Shown here piece by piece: positions 36,411-45,251 of a stretch of DNA of 64,000 nt; the stretch's first letter is position 1, and every line of letters begins with the position of its first letter. The notes beneath the pieces are model-generated. The model did no database searches and was not told where the DNA came from. It worked only from the letters and a program-made list of their open reading frames with translations. The position numbers and the translations under genes were made by a program. Source of the DNA: Hyphomicrobium_A sp044507625 (lineage in GTDB: Bacteria; Pseudomonadota; Alphaproteobacteria; Rhizobiales; Hyphomicrobiaceae); the NCBI GenBank assembly GCA_044507625.1, contig JBIQJE010000002.1, positions 248,001 to 312,000 of the forward strand, given 5' to 3'.

Positions 36411-38414
36411 ATGTTCAAAAAAATTCTGATCGCCAACCGTGGCGAAATCGCCTGCCGCGTCATCAAAACTGCGCGCAAAATGGGCATCAAGACCGTCGCC
36501 GTCTACTCCGATGCGGACCGCGATGCGTTGCACGTGGAAATGGCTGACGAGGCCGTCCATCTCGGGCCGCCGCCGGCCGCGCAATCCTACCTGTTGATCG
36601 ACAAGATCGTCGAAGCCTGCAAGCAGACGGGCGCCGAGGCCGTGCACCCGGGCTACGGCTTCCTGTCCGAGCGGGAAGCATTCCCGATCGCCCTCGCGAA
36701 GGCGGGCGTCGTCTTCATCGGTCCCAACCCCAAGGCCATCGCCGCCATGGGAGACAAGATCGAGAGCAAGAAGGCCGCTGCGGCCGCCAAGGTGTCGACC
36801 GTCCCCGGCTACATGGGCGAGATCGACGACACCGCGCATGCCATCCGGATTGCCGAGGAAATCGGCTACCCCGTGATGATGAAGGCCTCGGCAGGCGGTG
36901 GCGGCAAGGGTATGCGCATCGCCTTCAATCGCAAGGAGGTCGAGGAAGGCTACCCGCTGGCCAAGTCCGAGGCCAAGGCGAGCTTCGGCGATGACCGCAT
37001 GTTCATCGAGAAGTTCATCGTCAATCCGCGCCACATCGAAATCCAGCTCATCGGCGACAAGCACGGCAACGTCGTCTACCTGGCCGAGCGCGAATGCTCG
37101 ATCCAGCGCCGCAACCAGAAGGTCATCGAGGAAGCGCCCTCGCCGCTGCTCGACGAGAAGACCCGCCGCGCGATGGGCGAGCAGGCCGTCGCGCTGGCGA
37201 AGGCGGTGGGCTACGATTCCGCCGGCACGGTGGAGTTCGTCGCCGGCCAGGACCGCAGCTTCTACTTCCTGGAGATGAACACCCGCCTGCAGGTGGAGCA
37301 CCCCGTCACCGAGCTCATCACGGGCTACGACCTCGTCGAGCTGATGATCCGCTCCGCCGCCGGCGAGAAGCTGCCCTTCAGGCAGCAGGACGTGAAGCTG
37401 AACGGCTGGGCCGTGGAAAGCCGCGTCTATGCCGAGGACCCGTTCCGCAGCTTCCTTCCCTCCATTGGCCGGCTCGTGAAATATCGTCCCCCGGCGGAAG
37501 GCACCCGCGACGGCATCACCGTGCGCAACGACACGGGCGTGTTCGAGGGCGGCGAGATCTCGATGTTCTACGACCCGATGATCGCCAAGCTCGTCACCCA
37601 CGCGCCGACGCGTAAGGAGGCGATCGCCGCCCAGGCCGAGGCGCTCGACAGCTTCTACATTGACGGTATCCAGCACAACATCCCGTTCCTCACCGCGCTG
37701 ATGCAGCATCCGCGCTGGCAGGAGGGAGCCCTTTCCACCGGCTTCATCGCCGAGGAATTCCCCGATGGCTTCAAGGCGCGCGAGCCCGAAGGCGAGGCGC
37801 TGCACGTCATCGGCGCGGTTGCGGCCGTCATCGACCACGAGAACAATTTGCGCCGCCGCGCCATCACCAATCAGATGGCCGGCCAGCCGGTGCACTTCGC
37901 GCGCCGCCGCATCGTCAAGGTGAGCGACGTCACGCTGCCGATCGAGGTTGAGGGCGACGAAGGCACCTATAAGGTTGCATTCCCGGACAGCGGCACTGAG
38001 GTCGAGCTGAAGTCCGGCTGGCACCCCGGTGAGCCCGTCTGGACCGGAACCCTCGATGGCAGGACCGTTGCCGTGCAGGTGCGTCCCATCCTCAATGGCG
38101 TCAACCTCGCCTACCGCGGCGTCCAGGTGCCGGTATACGTCTATACCGAGCGCGAGGCCGAGCTCGTGGCGCTGATGCCGGAGAAAGTCGCGGCCGACAC
38201 CTCCAAATTCCTGCTCTGCCCCATGCCCGGCCTCGTCAAGGCTATCCACGTGAGCGAAGGGCAGGACGTACTGGCGGGCGACGCGCTGGCCGTGGTCGAG
38301 GCCATGAAGATGGAGAACATTCTCCGCGCCGAGCGCAACGCCAAGGTGAAGAAGATCAACGCGCAGGCGGGCGATAGCCTCGCCGTCGATGCCGTCATCC
38401 TCGAGTTCGTGTGA
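36411..38414 (+). CDS. pccA: propionyl/acyl-CoA carboxylase alpha subunit (biotin carboxylase + BCCP)
   Basis: 667 residues. The ATP-grasp biotin carboxylase starts MFKKILIANRGEIACRVIKT and contains AVHPGYGFLSEREAF, the glycine-rich KASAGGGGKGMRIA loop and LEMNTRLQVEHPVTE. The biotinyl domain at the C-terminus has VVEAMKMENIL with the biotinylated Lys633. It carboxylates biotin with bicarbonate and ATP for PccB. The ATG at 36411 follows ACGGGGCTA. The stop overlaps the ridA-like start. The paired pccB gene lies 1.9 kb upstream on the same strand. Propionyl versus methylcrotonyl specificity is inferred from the beta subunit. Confidence 0.92.
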   Translation: MFKKILIANRGEIACRVIKTARKMGIKTVAVYSDADRDALHVEMADEAVHLGPPPAAQSYLLIDKIVEACKQTGAEAVHPGYGFLSEREAFPIALAKAGVVFIGPNPKAIAAMGDKIESKKAAAAAKVSTVPGYMGEIDDTAHAIRIAEEIGYPVMMKASAGGGGKGMRIAFNRKEVEEGYPLAKSEAKASFGDDRMFIEKFIVNPRHIEIQLIGDKHGNVVYLAERECSIQRRNQKVIEEAPSPLLDEKTRRAMGEQAVALAKAVGYDSAGTVEFVAGQDRSFYFLEMNTRLQVEHPVTELITGYDLVELMIRSAAGEKLPFRQQDVKLNGWAVESRVYAEDPFRSFLPSIGRLVKYRPPAEGTRDGITVRNDTGVFEGGEISMFYDPMIAKLVTHAPTRKEAIAAQAEALDSFYIDGIQHNIPFLTALMQHPRWQEGALSTGFIAEEFPDGFKAREPEGEALHVIGAVAAVIDHENNLRRRAITNQMAGQPVHFARRRIVKVSDVTLPIEVEGDEGTYKVAFPDSGTEVELKSGWHPGEPVWTGTLDGRTVAVQVRPILNGVNLAYRGVQVPVYVYTEREAELVALMPEKVAADTSKFLLCPMPGLVKAIHVSEGQDVLAGDALAVVEAMKMENILRAERNAKVKKINAQAGDSLAVDAVILEFV

Positions 38415-38800
38415 TGAACGGGCGCCACCTCATCTCGTCCGGTTCCGAGTTCGAACGCAAGATCGGCTACTCCCGCGCCGTCGTGGATGGCCGCTGGGTG
38501 TTCGTCTCCGGCACGACCGGCTTCGATTATTCGGCGATGACCATATCGCCGGATATCGTGGCCCAGGCCGATCAGTGCTTCCGCAACATCGAAGCCGCCC
38601 TCGCCGAGGCGGGAACCTCGCTATCGGATGTGGTGCGCGTGCACTATCTCATCACCCGCCGGGAAGACTTCGAGCCCATATGGCCGGTGCTGCAGAAGTA
38701 CCTCGGCGATGTGCGTCCCGCATGCACAGTGATGGTGACGGGCCTCGTCGATGAGCGCATGCTCATCGAGATCGAGGTGACCGCCCTCAAGGCGGCTTGA
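38414..38800 (+). CDS. RidA/YjgF-family protein
   Basis: 128 residues of the YjgF/YER057c/UK114 fold, whose best-known members hydrolyse reactive enamine/imine intermediates. The family pattern is seen in VFVSGTTGFDY, NIEAALAEAGTSLSDVVRVH and CTVMVTGLVDERMLIEIEVT. The canonical C-terminal IEVEAVA-like segment reads IEIEVTALKA; the usual catalytic Arg before CT is replaced here by the RPACTVM arrangement, which does retain an Arg. The ATG is in the TGATG overlap with pccA, so it is coupled to the carboxylase operon. Confidence 0.85.
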   Translation: MNGRHLISSGSEFERKIGYSRAVVDGRWVFVSGTTGFDYSAMTISPDIVAQADQCFRNIEAALAEAGTSLSDVVRVHYLITRREDFEPIWPVLQKYLGDVRPACTVMVTGLVDERMLIEIEVTALKAA

Positions 38801-38848
38801 CCTCAAAACGCGGACGAGCCGATCCAGCAGCGAGGAGGCGCGAGGCCC

Positions 38849-39130
38849 ATGGTGCCGCGTACGATCCATATTCGCGTGGAGGGCCGGGTCCAGGGGGTCG
38901 GCTATCGCGCCTTCGTGGAAAGGCACGCGACTGCGGCGCAGCTGACCGGCTGGGTGCGCAACCGGCGCGATGGCTCCGTCGAAGCCTTGCTTCAGGGGAC
39001 GGCAGACGCGGTCGAGGATATGCTCGAGCGGTGCCGTAGCGGACCACCCGGTGCCCGCGTCGAGAAAGTCGAGATCATCGGCGAGGGCGTGGGCGCGTAC
39101 GAGGGCTTCGCCGTGCGCCCGACGGCCTGA
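38849..39130 (+). CDS. acyP: acylphosphatase
   Basis: 93 residues. Acylphosphatases hydrolyse carboxyl-phosphate bonds. The phosphate-binding loop GRVQGVGYRAFVERHA holds the catalytic Arg, and LTGWVRNRRDGSVEALLQG holds the catalytic Asn. Length is normal. It follows the RidA gene after 48 bases with GAGGAGGCG upstream, in the same operon as pccA. Confidence 0.93.
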   Translation: MVPRTIHIRVEGRVQGVGYRAFVERHATAAQLTGWVRNRRDGSVEALLQGTADAVEDMLERCRSGPPGARVEKVEIIGEGVGAYEGFAVRPTA

Positions 39131-39199
39131 GCCATCCATCTGTCCAGCGCCGGTCTGGCGCGGGCACCTCTACCGGCGCACGTCATGCCCGCCTCTCGT

Positions 39200-40048
39200 T
39201 CACGCATATTTCGACGTGAGCTGACGCAGGCTGCGCAGGATCGGCTCGTAGGCCTCTTCGTTGCGCGCCTCCGGATAGACCACGTAGACGGGATAGACGA
39301 ACTTGCGCGCCCGCTTTGGCTGGCGCAGCCGGCCCTTGGCGATGTGCGGGCGCACGAGCCGCGCGGGGAAATACCCCGAGCACGGATTCGTCAGCAGATA
39401 GTCCATCGCCGCCGGGCCGAGGTCGAGGTTGAGAGCCGGGTTGGTGTGCTCCGGATAGGCTGCGGCGTGGTCCTGCTGGAAGTCGGGACCCCAATCGACG
39501 AACACATAGTCGGAAGCTCCGCGCCGCTGCGGCGTGAGCACGCTCGTCACCAGCACGATCTCCTCGTCGAACAGATGCTCCACCATCAGTCCCGGCGGCT
39601 GGCGCGGGCGGTACATCACGGCAAGGTCCAGCGTGCCTTCCAGGAGCCGCTGCGTCAGCACCGATGTGAGGCCGCTGGCGGCCGAGACCGCGATGTCGGG
39701 TGTGTTCGTGCGCAGCCACGACACCCAGCGGAGCAGAAATCCATCCCAGAACACGATCGGCGCTCCGACCGCGAGATGGTCGCGGTGTTGATCGGATATG
39801 CCGACTTCGAGCTGCGCGCGCTGCCAGACGCGAACGAGGGCGAGGGCGTGCTTCTGGAACTGCTCGCCCGCGGCGGTGAGCTCTGCGCCGGCCTTCGACC
39901 GCTCGAAAAGCGGCCGGCCGAGCATCTCCTCCAGGCCCTTGATGCGCGCCGATACCGTCGACTGAGTGAGGTTCATCTTGCGTGCGGCATGGATGAAGCT
40001 GCCCGTCTCGGCGACGGTGAGGAATGTGCGTGCGAGATTGACGTCCAT
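39200..40048 (-). CDS. LysR-family transcriptional regulator
   Basis: 282 residues. The winged HTH begins MDVNLARTFLTVAETGSFIH and continues AARKMNLTQSTVSARIKGLE, followed by the LysR substrate-binding domain. It reads away from the acyP cluster and from the tiny gene at 40225. Its upstream region contains a perfect 19-bp dyad, 38 bases before the start, suited to LysR binding. The target genes are unknown; LysR proteins usually repress themselves. Confidence 0.92.
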   Translation of the reverse strand: MDVNLARTFLTVAETGSFIHAARKMNLTQSTVSARIKGLEEMLGRPLFERSKAGAELTAAGEQFQKHALALVRVWQRAQLEVGISDQHRDHLAVGAPIVFWDGFLLRWVSWLRTNTPDIAVSAASGLTSVLTQRLLEGTLDLAVMYRPRQPPGLMVEHLFDEEIVLVTSVLTPQRRGASDYVFVDWGPDFQQDHAAAYPEHTNPALNLDLGPAAMDYLLTNPCSGYFPARLVRPHIAKGRLRQPKRARKFVYPVYVVYPEARNEEAYEPILRSLRQLTSKYA

Positions 40049-40085
40049 ACAGCTCGCTCCGGCCGCGCTACCCGCACCGAGCTAT

Positions 40086-40104
40086 CTATCGAAATTTTCG
40101 ATAG
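40086..40104. promoter_or_regulatory. perfect 19-bp dyad in the lysR upstream region
   Basis: CTATCGAAATTTTCGATAG is a complete inverted repeat around a single central base. It lies 38 bases upstream of the LysR gene start and 121 bases before the plus-strand 27-residue gene. LysR regulators bind such T-N11-A dyads; the link to this LysR is inferred from position. Confidence 0.6.
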
Positions 40105-40224
40105 TGGTCACCGGAAAATTCCGTTTGTGAATGGAGTTGATTCTCACCAAATTGGTCAGCACCCCGATCGAGACGAAACGATTCGCTTCTCGATGTTCGG
40201 GTTCACAATGGAAGGACGACGAAC

Positions 40225-40308
40225 ATGGCTGCTGCTGCTAAAGCAAAGAAACCCGCCAAGAAGGCCGCTGCGAAGAAGCCGGCCGCGAAGAAGGCGAAGA
40301 AGAAATAA
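40225..40308 (+). CDS. 27-residue Lys/Ala-rich peptide (histone-tail-like)
   Basis: The frame from ATG 40225 encodes 27 residues, 12 of them Lys and 12 Ala, with 2 Pro, plus a Met start. GGAAGGACGAC is a good ribosome binding site upstream. It resembles the Lys/Ala/Pro tails of bacterial histone H1-like proteins. A perfect GATCTCTC/GAGAGATC hairpin (40311-40330) follows without a T tract. Such small basic proteins are known in rhizobial genomes, but function is unproven; nucleic-acid binding is an inference from charge. Confidence 0.5.
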   Translation: MAAAAKAKKPAKKAAAKKPAAKKAKKK

Positions 40309-40346
40309 CTGATCTCTCACCCGAGAGATCCAAAGGGAGTGCCGCG

Positions 40347-40691
40347 ATGTTCCGAATGGCCGTTGCGGTTGCTCTAAGCGTAGCTCTGGTGTCGATCCCC
40401 AGCGCATTCGCGTCATCGATAACCAACCGAGACGGCAGTGACCACAAGGTCCGTGTCATCGAGGGAAATGCGGCGACCGACCATATTTTACAGCCGTCGG
40501 CGGCGCTCGAAGGGGTTTGCAACAGCGGCTGCGTAGTCCGCCTCAACGACGATCCCAAGGACGAATACCGGCTTCAAGGCTCGGACGTCGTGTCGATTGA
40601 GGATGGATATCTCTACTATGACGGGCCACCCGCATCCGCGGTGCCGAAGGCCGGTGATGCGGACCGGCCTTCTGAGCCGGCCCCCGAGTAG
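40347..40691 (+). CDS. small secreted hypothetical protein
   Basis: 114 residues. Signal peptide MFRMAVAVALSVALVSIPSA with likely cleavage after AFA. The mature part contains NRDGSDHKVRVIEG, a CNSGCVVRLND segment with two cysteines and an acidic-proline C-terminus. Resembles small periplasmic proteins recurring in rhizobia. It follows the 27-residue gene by 38 bases, with GGGAGTGCC as ribosome binding site, and ends at a terminator. Function unknown. Confidence 0.7.
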   Translation: MFRMAVAVALSVALVSIPSAFASSITNRDGSDHKVRVIEGNAATDHILQPSAALEGVCNSGCVVRLNDDPKDEYRLQGSDVVSIEDGYLYYDGPPASAVPKAGDADRPSEPAPE

Positions 40692-40716
40692 AGGACAGGC
40701 GAACGCTATGTTTCGG

Positions 40717-40750
40717 AAAGCCCGGCCCATCAGGGGCTGGGCTTTCATTT
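40717..40750. terminator. intrinsic terminator between the secreted protein gene and lipB
   Basis: AAAGCCC (40717-40723) pairs with GGGCTTT (40739-40745), with inner CCC/GGG pairing, followed by CATTT. It lies between convergent genes and could serve both. Confidence 0.75.
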
Positions 40751-41508
40751 TATGGGTGCTCCAGCTCGCCCGAAGTCGGCGTCGCGCAATCCCCGAAACC
40801 TTCGATGGATAGGGGCGCCGCGTCCATAGTCGCCCCGAAGCATCGCTCGAACTGGCGGCGCAGAACCTTATCCACAACTTGAGAGGTATGCGGGCGGCCG
40901 AGATCCGCGAGGCTGGTGACGCCATGCTCGGCGATCCCGCAGGGCACGATGCCGGCGTAGTGGCTGAGATCGGGCGCCACGTTGATGCTGATCCCGTGCA
41001 GGCTGACCCAGCGCTTTAGGCGCAGACCGATCGCGGCGATCTTGTCCTCCGCGTCCGGCCCCCGCTCCGGACGTTTCACCCAAACACCGACCCGGCCCGC
41101 CCTGGTCTCCCCCGTAACGCCGAGCTCGGCCAATGCGCCGATGATCCAAGCCTCGAGCGCGCTGACGAAGGCGCGCACGTCCCCGGCGCGCCGCCTCACA
41201 TCCAGCATCACGTAGCAGATGCGCTGGCCGGGACCGTGGTAGGTGTAGCGTCCGCCACGTCCGCTCGCGAACACGGGGAAGCGTCCGGGCGCGATCAGCT
41301 CCTCGGGACGCGCGCTGGTGCCGGCGGTATAGAGGGGCGGATGCTCCAGCAGCCAGACGAGCTCGGACGCCGCGCCCGACGCGATGGCCGCCGCGCGCGC
41401 CTCCATGGCCTCGACGGCCTCGAGATAGCCGACGGACGCGCGGCTCACCGCCCACGCGACGGGCGCCGGGGCGCAAGCTGGAGACGATTCGAGGGGCCTT
41501 GAGGTCAT
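40750..41508 (-). CDS. lipB: octanoyltransferase (lipoate biosynthesis)
   Basis: LipB, 252 residues, moves octanoyl from ACP to the E2 or GcvH lipoyl domain. Catalytic segments are present: RYTYHGPGQRICYVMLDVRR, the Lys in KIAAIGLRLKRWVSLHG and the nucleophilic Cys in YAGIVPCGIAEHGV. Both ends are intact. The gene is convergent with the secreted-protein gene, and it lies 176 bases before tRNA-Leu on the opposite strand. lipA is not in the window. Confidence 0.95.
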   Translation of the reverse strand: MTSRPLESSPACAPAPVAWAVSRASVGYLEAVEAMEARAAAIASGAASELVWLLEHPPLYTAGTSARPEELIAPGRFPVFASGRGGRYTYHGPGQRICYVMLDVRRRAGDVRAFVSALEAWIIGALAELGVTGETRAGRVGVWVKRPERGPDAEDKIAAIGLRLKRWVSLHGISINVAPDLSHYAGIVPCGIAEHGVTSLADLGRPHTSQVVDKVLRRQFERCFGATMDAAPLSIEGFGDCATPTSGELEHP

Positions 41509-41684
41509 GTCCCCAGTCTAGATTCTGCCGATCTTGTGGGCCAGGACGCCGGTTGAGGGGACAAGAGGCGATTTGCCGCCGCGCCACGCTTGAGAAACCC
41601 CAAAATCGACCTGCGGAAGAGTTGCGAGCATGCTTGTTCCGGCCGCGCAACTTGGCTATATGAGCGCTCTCATTCACCCGGCTT

Positions 41685-41769
41685 GCGGTCGTGGCGGAAT
41701 TGGTAGACGCACTACCTTGAGGTGGTAGCGGGGCAACCCGTGGAAGTTCGAGTCTTCTCGACCGCACCA
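41685..41769 (+). tRNA. tRNA-Leu (anticodon GAG)
   Basis: An 85-base sequence folds as a tRNA with a long variable arm. Acceptor GCGGTCG (41685-41691) pairs with CGACCGC (41759-41765), then discriminator A and encoded CCA. Anticodon stem CTACC/GGTAG encloses loop TTGAGGT, with GAG at 41719-41721, reading CUC/CUU Leu codons. The T arm with TTCGAGTC and the D arm are normal. No intron. Confidence 0.97.
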
Positions 41770-42196
41770 TTCGGAAAAACAAGGCGAAATCAAACTAACC
41801 GGGATTTCCGGAAAGTTGGTCGCCTTGTCCCGATGGGACAGACAGGCCCGGTTTGACATCCCGTGCACCCCCGTTTTCGGCCTGTTGATGGTCTATTTTA
41901 GGTAGCGGGGCAAGCTCCGCATCGAGCAGGGTCACTGCCTCGTGCAGTAGTTCGTGCGATGAGTGCGTGTACACCTTATTCGTGGTCGCGGGCCCGCGTG
42001 TCCAAGGGGCTGGGCGCCGCCGCCGTCATGCTGCGGTCTCGGCCTGATACGCCGCACGCCAGTCAGCGCCGGAGCCGTGCGAGGGCATTGCCGAGCCCCG
42101 CGTTGCGCCGCTCAGTCTGCTTCGCGGCCGTCGCCCCATTGCCGGCGGGCGCATAACGATAGTGACATCGCGCCCGGCCTGGACGATCCCGATCCC
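41770..42196. other. 427-base region with no supported gene after tRNA-Leu
   Basis: No convincing reading frame, ribosome binding site or RNA gene was found. Short open frames cross it, but their composition is not gene-like, and one on the minus strand is the translation of the tRNA antisense. It lies beside a tRNA 3' end, a usual integration spot, yet no direct repeat of the tRNA end or integrase was seen. Confidence 0.4.
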
Positions 42197-42985
42197 TCAG
42201 CTCCCGCTGTCGAATAGCTCGCAGGCATAGTCGAACACGGCCTGATCCAGAACCGTAATCGCCCTTAGCGCGTCGCGCTCCTCCTCGGTCGGAGGAGCTG
42301 CGGATCTGCGGGCTTCGCCTTTGTTCAGCGCGTAATATTTGGGCGGTGGCGGCACGCCGATCTTACCCATCAGACGCGCGAGCGCGCTATCTCCCGCCGG
42401 CAGCTGCCGGCCCATCTTCGCCATGAGGCGCGTCGCGGATTCGTCGAGCCGGTGCTGAAGGCCGACGAAGAACGCCGTATCGAGCGTGCGCTTCGCCTGC
42501 GCGACAATGTCCTCGTCGGGCATGCTGGGGCCGTATATGCCGGTCCGGCTTGCGTCGGAGTCTCCGAACCGGCCGCCCGCAAGCATCCGCGCCTGCACGT
42601 TGTGGCTCGAGGCCCGCAGCAGCGGATCATCGGACGTGAGATATTCCAGAAGTGTCAGTTCCCGCAGGCGGATGAAGAATGGATTGTCCCGGTTTGTCGG
42701 GTGATGGCCCATGTCTTTCCAAAAATGATAAGCGGAAATGAGCCGCTCCTGGGGATCGCGCAGCAACAGTATGAGGCGCGAATTCGGGATACGTTCGCTG
42801 AGCGCACGGATGCTGATGTGGCCGGTATAGAGTTCGTAGATCTCGTCCGAGGCGTCCCCGTTGAGCTGATACTCGAACATATGCGGACAGATCGCTTCGT
42901 CTGGAAACAGATCATGGAGATAGGCCCTGAAGGAATCGCCAGCGGTCTTCTGGACGCGCGCGAAGTGCCAGACCTGATTCTCCAT
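42197..42985 (-). CDS. sulfotransferase-family protein
   Basis: 262 residues. The 5' PAPS-binding motif near the N-terminus reads ARVQKTAGDSFRAYL (compare KTAGTSL), and the 3' phosphate region is SRLILLLRDPQERLISAYHF. This is the sulfotransfer_2-type fold, which moves sulfate from PAPS to carbohydrates or other acceptors. The N-terminus is short, with the loop only ~10 residues in. No signal or membrane segment is seen. It lies alone, after tRNA-Leu, with no capsule or glycan genes nearby; the acceptor is unknown. Confidence 0.8.
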   Translation of the reverse strand: MENQVWHFARVQKTAGDSFRAYLHDLFPDEAICPHMFEYQLNGDASDEIYELYTGHISIRALSERIPNSRLILLLRDPQERLISAYHFWKDMGHHPTNRDNPFFIRLRELTLLEYLTSDDPLLRASSHNVQARMLAGGRFGDSDASRTGIYGPSMPDEDIVAQAKRTLDTAFFVGLQHRLDESATRLMAKMGRQLPAGDSALARLMGKIGVPPPPKYYALNKGEARRSAAPPTEEERDALRAITVLDQAVFDYACELFDSGS

Positions 42986-43192
42986 GAGGTCACCTGCCTG
43001 TCGTTGCTGAGTGGAAAGCCGCTGCGAGCCCGTCGTCTGGAAGCCGTATTCAGTGGCGCGACGCGCCCGGACTGTTCTGGACGTTATTCGACGGCTGCGA
43101 GCAAAAGAAGCCCGGCACGCTCTATCGGCTAAGGCAGCTGGGGGTATGTGTCTGCAACGATACAGCGTGCAGGTGAAGGGCGCGCGGAGCCC

Positions 43193-44614
43193 TCAGGATG
43201 CGTGTGCCGCACCAACACCCCGGGTGCGTGCCGTGCTGCTTCCCTCGACGAGCGCAACGGCAACATAGGCCGCCGCGGATAACGCCAGCGCCACCAGATA
43301 GGGGGCCTCCCATTCGAGCGCGAAGCGCCCGAGCGCCCACACCGCGGTCCCGAGCGTGATGGAGACGGCAGCACTGCGCGGGCCGCCGAAGCGCGTGAAG
43401 AGCCCGAACGCTGCCGAGACGAATATGCCCGCGCTGCCAAATGCCGAGGCGATCTCGACGAGTTCCTTGATGCGGTCGGAGGTAAGGGCCAGAACGAACG
43501 CGGCCGCCGTCAGCGCCACGACGCTCAGGCGTGCAGCGATGAGCTTTCCGCGTACGCCCAGGGTCGGCGCCACCCGCACGACGATGTTGTGCGAGACCTG
43601 CGCGCCCGAAGCATGCAAAGCCGAATGCACGACGGAGAGGATTGCCGAGATGAGGGCGCCGCCGAAGATCACATAGTGCCACTGCGGCAGGTAATGGGCC
43701 GAGAGCACGGCGACGATCTGCTCGGAGTGGACGAGCTTGGCCTGTAAATCCGGCGTGGACCGCACGAGGCCGGAAGCCGCCAATCCGAGAAACAGCGGCA
43801 TCGTGCCGACGACGATATACATGAGGCCGCCCGCCACGGTGCCGCCCCGGGCCACCGCGGCCGAGCGCGCCCCGAGGAACCGCGAGATCAGCTCGATGGC
43901 AACGAAGGAGCCGAAGAAGGCGACTGCGACCGACTCGATCACCTCCAGCGGCGTGCCGTGGGCCGAAGCGGTGAACGTGAGATGCCCGGCGGGCGCATTC
44001 TGAAGCGCGGTTCCGACACCGCCGGCCGCGATGGCGACGGCGACCGTGAGCACGATGAGACCGATGATCACCGCAAAGCCCTGCAGGAAGTCCGTGACGG
44101 CATCGGCGAGGAGGCCTCCGATCACCGAATAGGAGGCGACGAGCACCGCGGCGAGCATGATCGCGTTCGCCAGCGACAGGCCGGAGCTGGAGCTCAGCAC
44201 CTGCCCGAAGGCGCGGATCTGCGCCGCCGCCCAGAAGACCGACCCGGGCAGCAGCACGATGACGACGAGCTTCTCGACGCCGGGCGAAAAACGCGCGCGG
44301 AAGACGTCGGCAAAGGTCGTGACGCCCTGCCGCCAGATGAGAGCGGCATAGAGGAAGCCCGCCGCGATGACCGCGCAGCCATAGGCCAGAGGGTCGACGA
44401 GTGCGCCGGTGATGCCCTTGTCGTAGACCTCGCCCGACGTGGCGACGATGGCCTCGGCGCCGAACCAGGTGGCGAAGACGGAAAAGGCAACGAGCGTCGG
44501 CCCCAGGGACCGTCCGGCGAGGATGTAGTCGCTCTCGGTCTTGACGCGGCGCGAGACCCAGACGCCCACGGCGAACTGCGCCAGCACGTAGGCAATCATT
44601 CCGAACAGGATCAT
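43193..44614 (-). CDS. sodium:solute symporter (SSS family)
   Basis: 473 residues with about 13 hydrophobic helices. Family features: SDYILAGRSLGPTLVAFSVF at the N-terminus, ATWFGAEAIVATSGEVYDKG and the GLLADAVTDFLQGFAVIIGL region. The ATG at 44614 (MILFGMIAYVLAQFAVGVWV) was chosen over an upstream extension that reads as non-coding Arg/Ser-rich sequence; GGGGACC precedes it. It imports an unidentified solute with sodium. It shares strand with the DUF1622 gene 118 bases upstream. Confidence 0.88.
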   Translation of the reverse strand: MILFGMIAYVLAQFAVGVWVSRRVKTESDYILAGRSLGPTLVAFSVFATWFGAEAIVATSGEVYDKGITGALVDPLAYGCAVIAAGFLYAALIWRQGVTTFADVFRARFSPGVEKLVVIVLLPGSVFWAAAQIRAFGQVLSSSSGLSLANAIMLAAVLVASYSVIGGLLADAVTDFLQGFAVIIGLIVLTVAVAIAAGGVGTALQNAPAGHLTFTASAHGTPLEVIESVAVAFFGSFVAIELISRFLGARSAAVARGGTVAGGLMYIVVGTMPLFLGLAASGLVRSTPDLQAKLVHSEQIVAVLSAHYLPQWHYVIFGGALISAILSVVHSALHASGAQVSHNIVVRVAPTLGVRGKLIAARLSVVALTAAAFVLALTSDRIKELVEIASAFGSAGIFVSAAFGLFTRFGGPRSAAVSITLGTAVWALGRFALEWEAPYLVALALSAAAYVAVALVEGSSTARTRGVGAAHAS

Positions 44615-44732
44615 GGCGGTCCCCGGCAGCGTCGTCGGCGCGCGATCTTTGCGGCCGGAGCGGCGGACGGACAAGCGGTTCTTACGGGATTGTGCGGCTT
44701 GGATGGCTCGCGAGCTTATCTGGAGGTCCCGG

Positions 44733-45119
44733 TCAGGCCCCGTCGGGCGAAAACGTCGGCTCCCCTCGCTGCTGAGTGAGCCGGGTCGTCTGCCAGGGCC
44801 AGTGGCCATTGATCTCCACATCGAGGGAGATCGACAGGAAGGTGCGGATGATGACGATCCCGCCGAGAACGAGGATGGAATCGAGCGTCGGATCGACCAC
44901 GACGGACTTTAGAATGTCGGCGGCGATGAGGATTTCGAGGCCGATGAGAATGCCGCGACCGAGATTGGCCCGGTAATCGCGGTAGTTGGCGAGGAAGCCC
45001 GTGTGCGCGACGCGCACCAGAAAAACGGCAGTCGAGATGGCGACTGCAAGAAGAATGACCGCGAAGGCGGCGATATCGAGCACTTCGCTCGTCCAGAGCG
45101 CAACGTCTCTCATGGGCAA
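44733..45119 (-). CDS. DUF1622-type inner-membrane protein
   Basis: 128 residues with three hydrophobic helices (about 15-36, 55-66 and 79-93). The block NYRDYRANLGRGILIGLEIL followed by ADILKSVVV is typical of DUF1622 proteins. Function unknown. Two possible starts: TTG at 45119 has GGAGGG at 8 bases spacing, while ATG at 45113 has the same site 14 bases away; the TTG is slightly favoured. Confidence 0.75.
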   Translation of the reverse strand: MPMRDVALWTSEVLDIAAFAVILLAVAISTAVFLVRVAHTGFLANYRDYRANLGRGILIGLEILIAADILKSVVVDPTLDSILVLGGIVIIRTFLSISLDVEINGHWPWQTTRLTQQRGEPTFSPDGA

Positions 45120-45251
45120 GGCTGGATCCCTCCGTGCCGATAGACGCTAAGATGGCCTCGGCAGCGCCGGCCACATTGCCGTAGGAGGGGTTTCCGATCC
45201 GGTAACGTTGAAGGGCGCGAAGGTCCGGCGCCGCCACGAGGGGAGATCGCT

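Noticed and set aside
36408..38249. 613-codon open frame antisense to pccA
   Set aside because: Full overlap with an unambiguous carboxylase gene and no start signal; a shadow.
40311..40330. Intrinsic terminator after the 27-residue gene
   Set aside because: The hairpin is perfect but has no T tract, so it was noted only as a hairpin.
41674..41868. 64-codon minus-strand frame across tRNA-Leu
   Set aside because: It is the translation of the tRNA antisense strand, a common false annotation.
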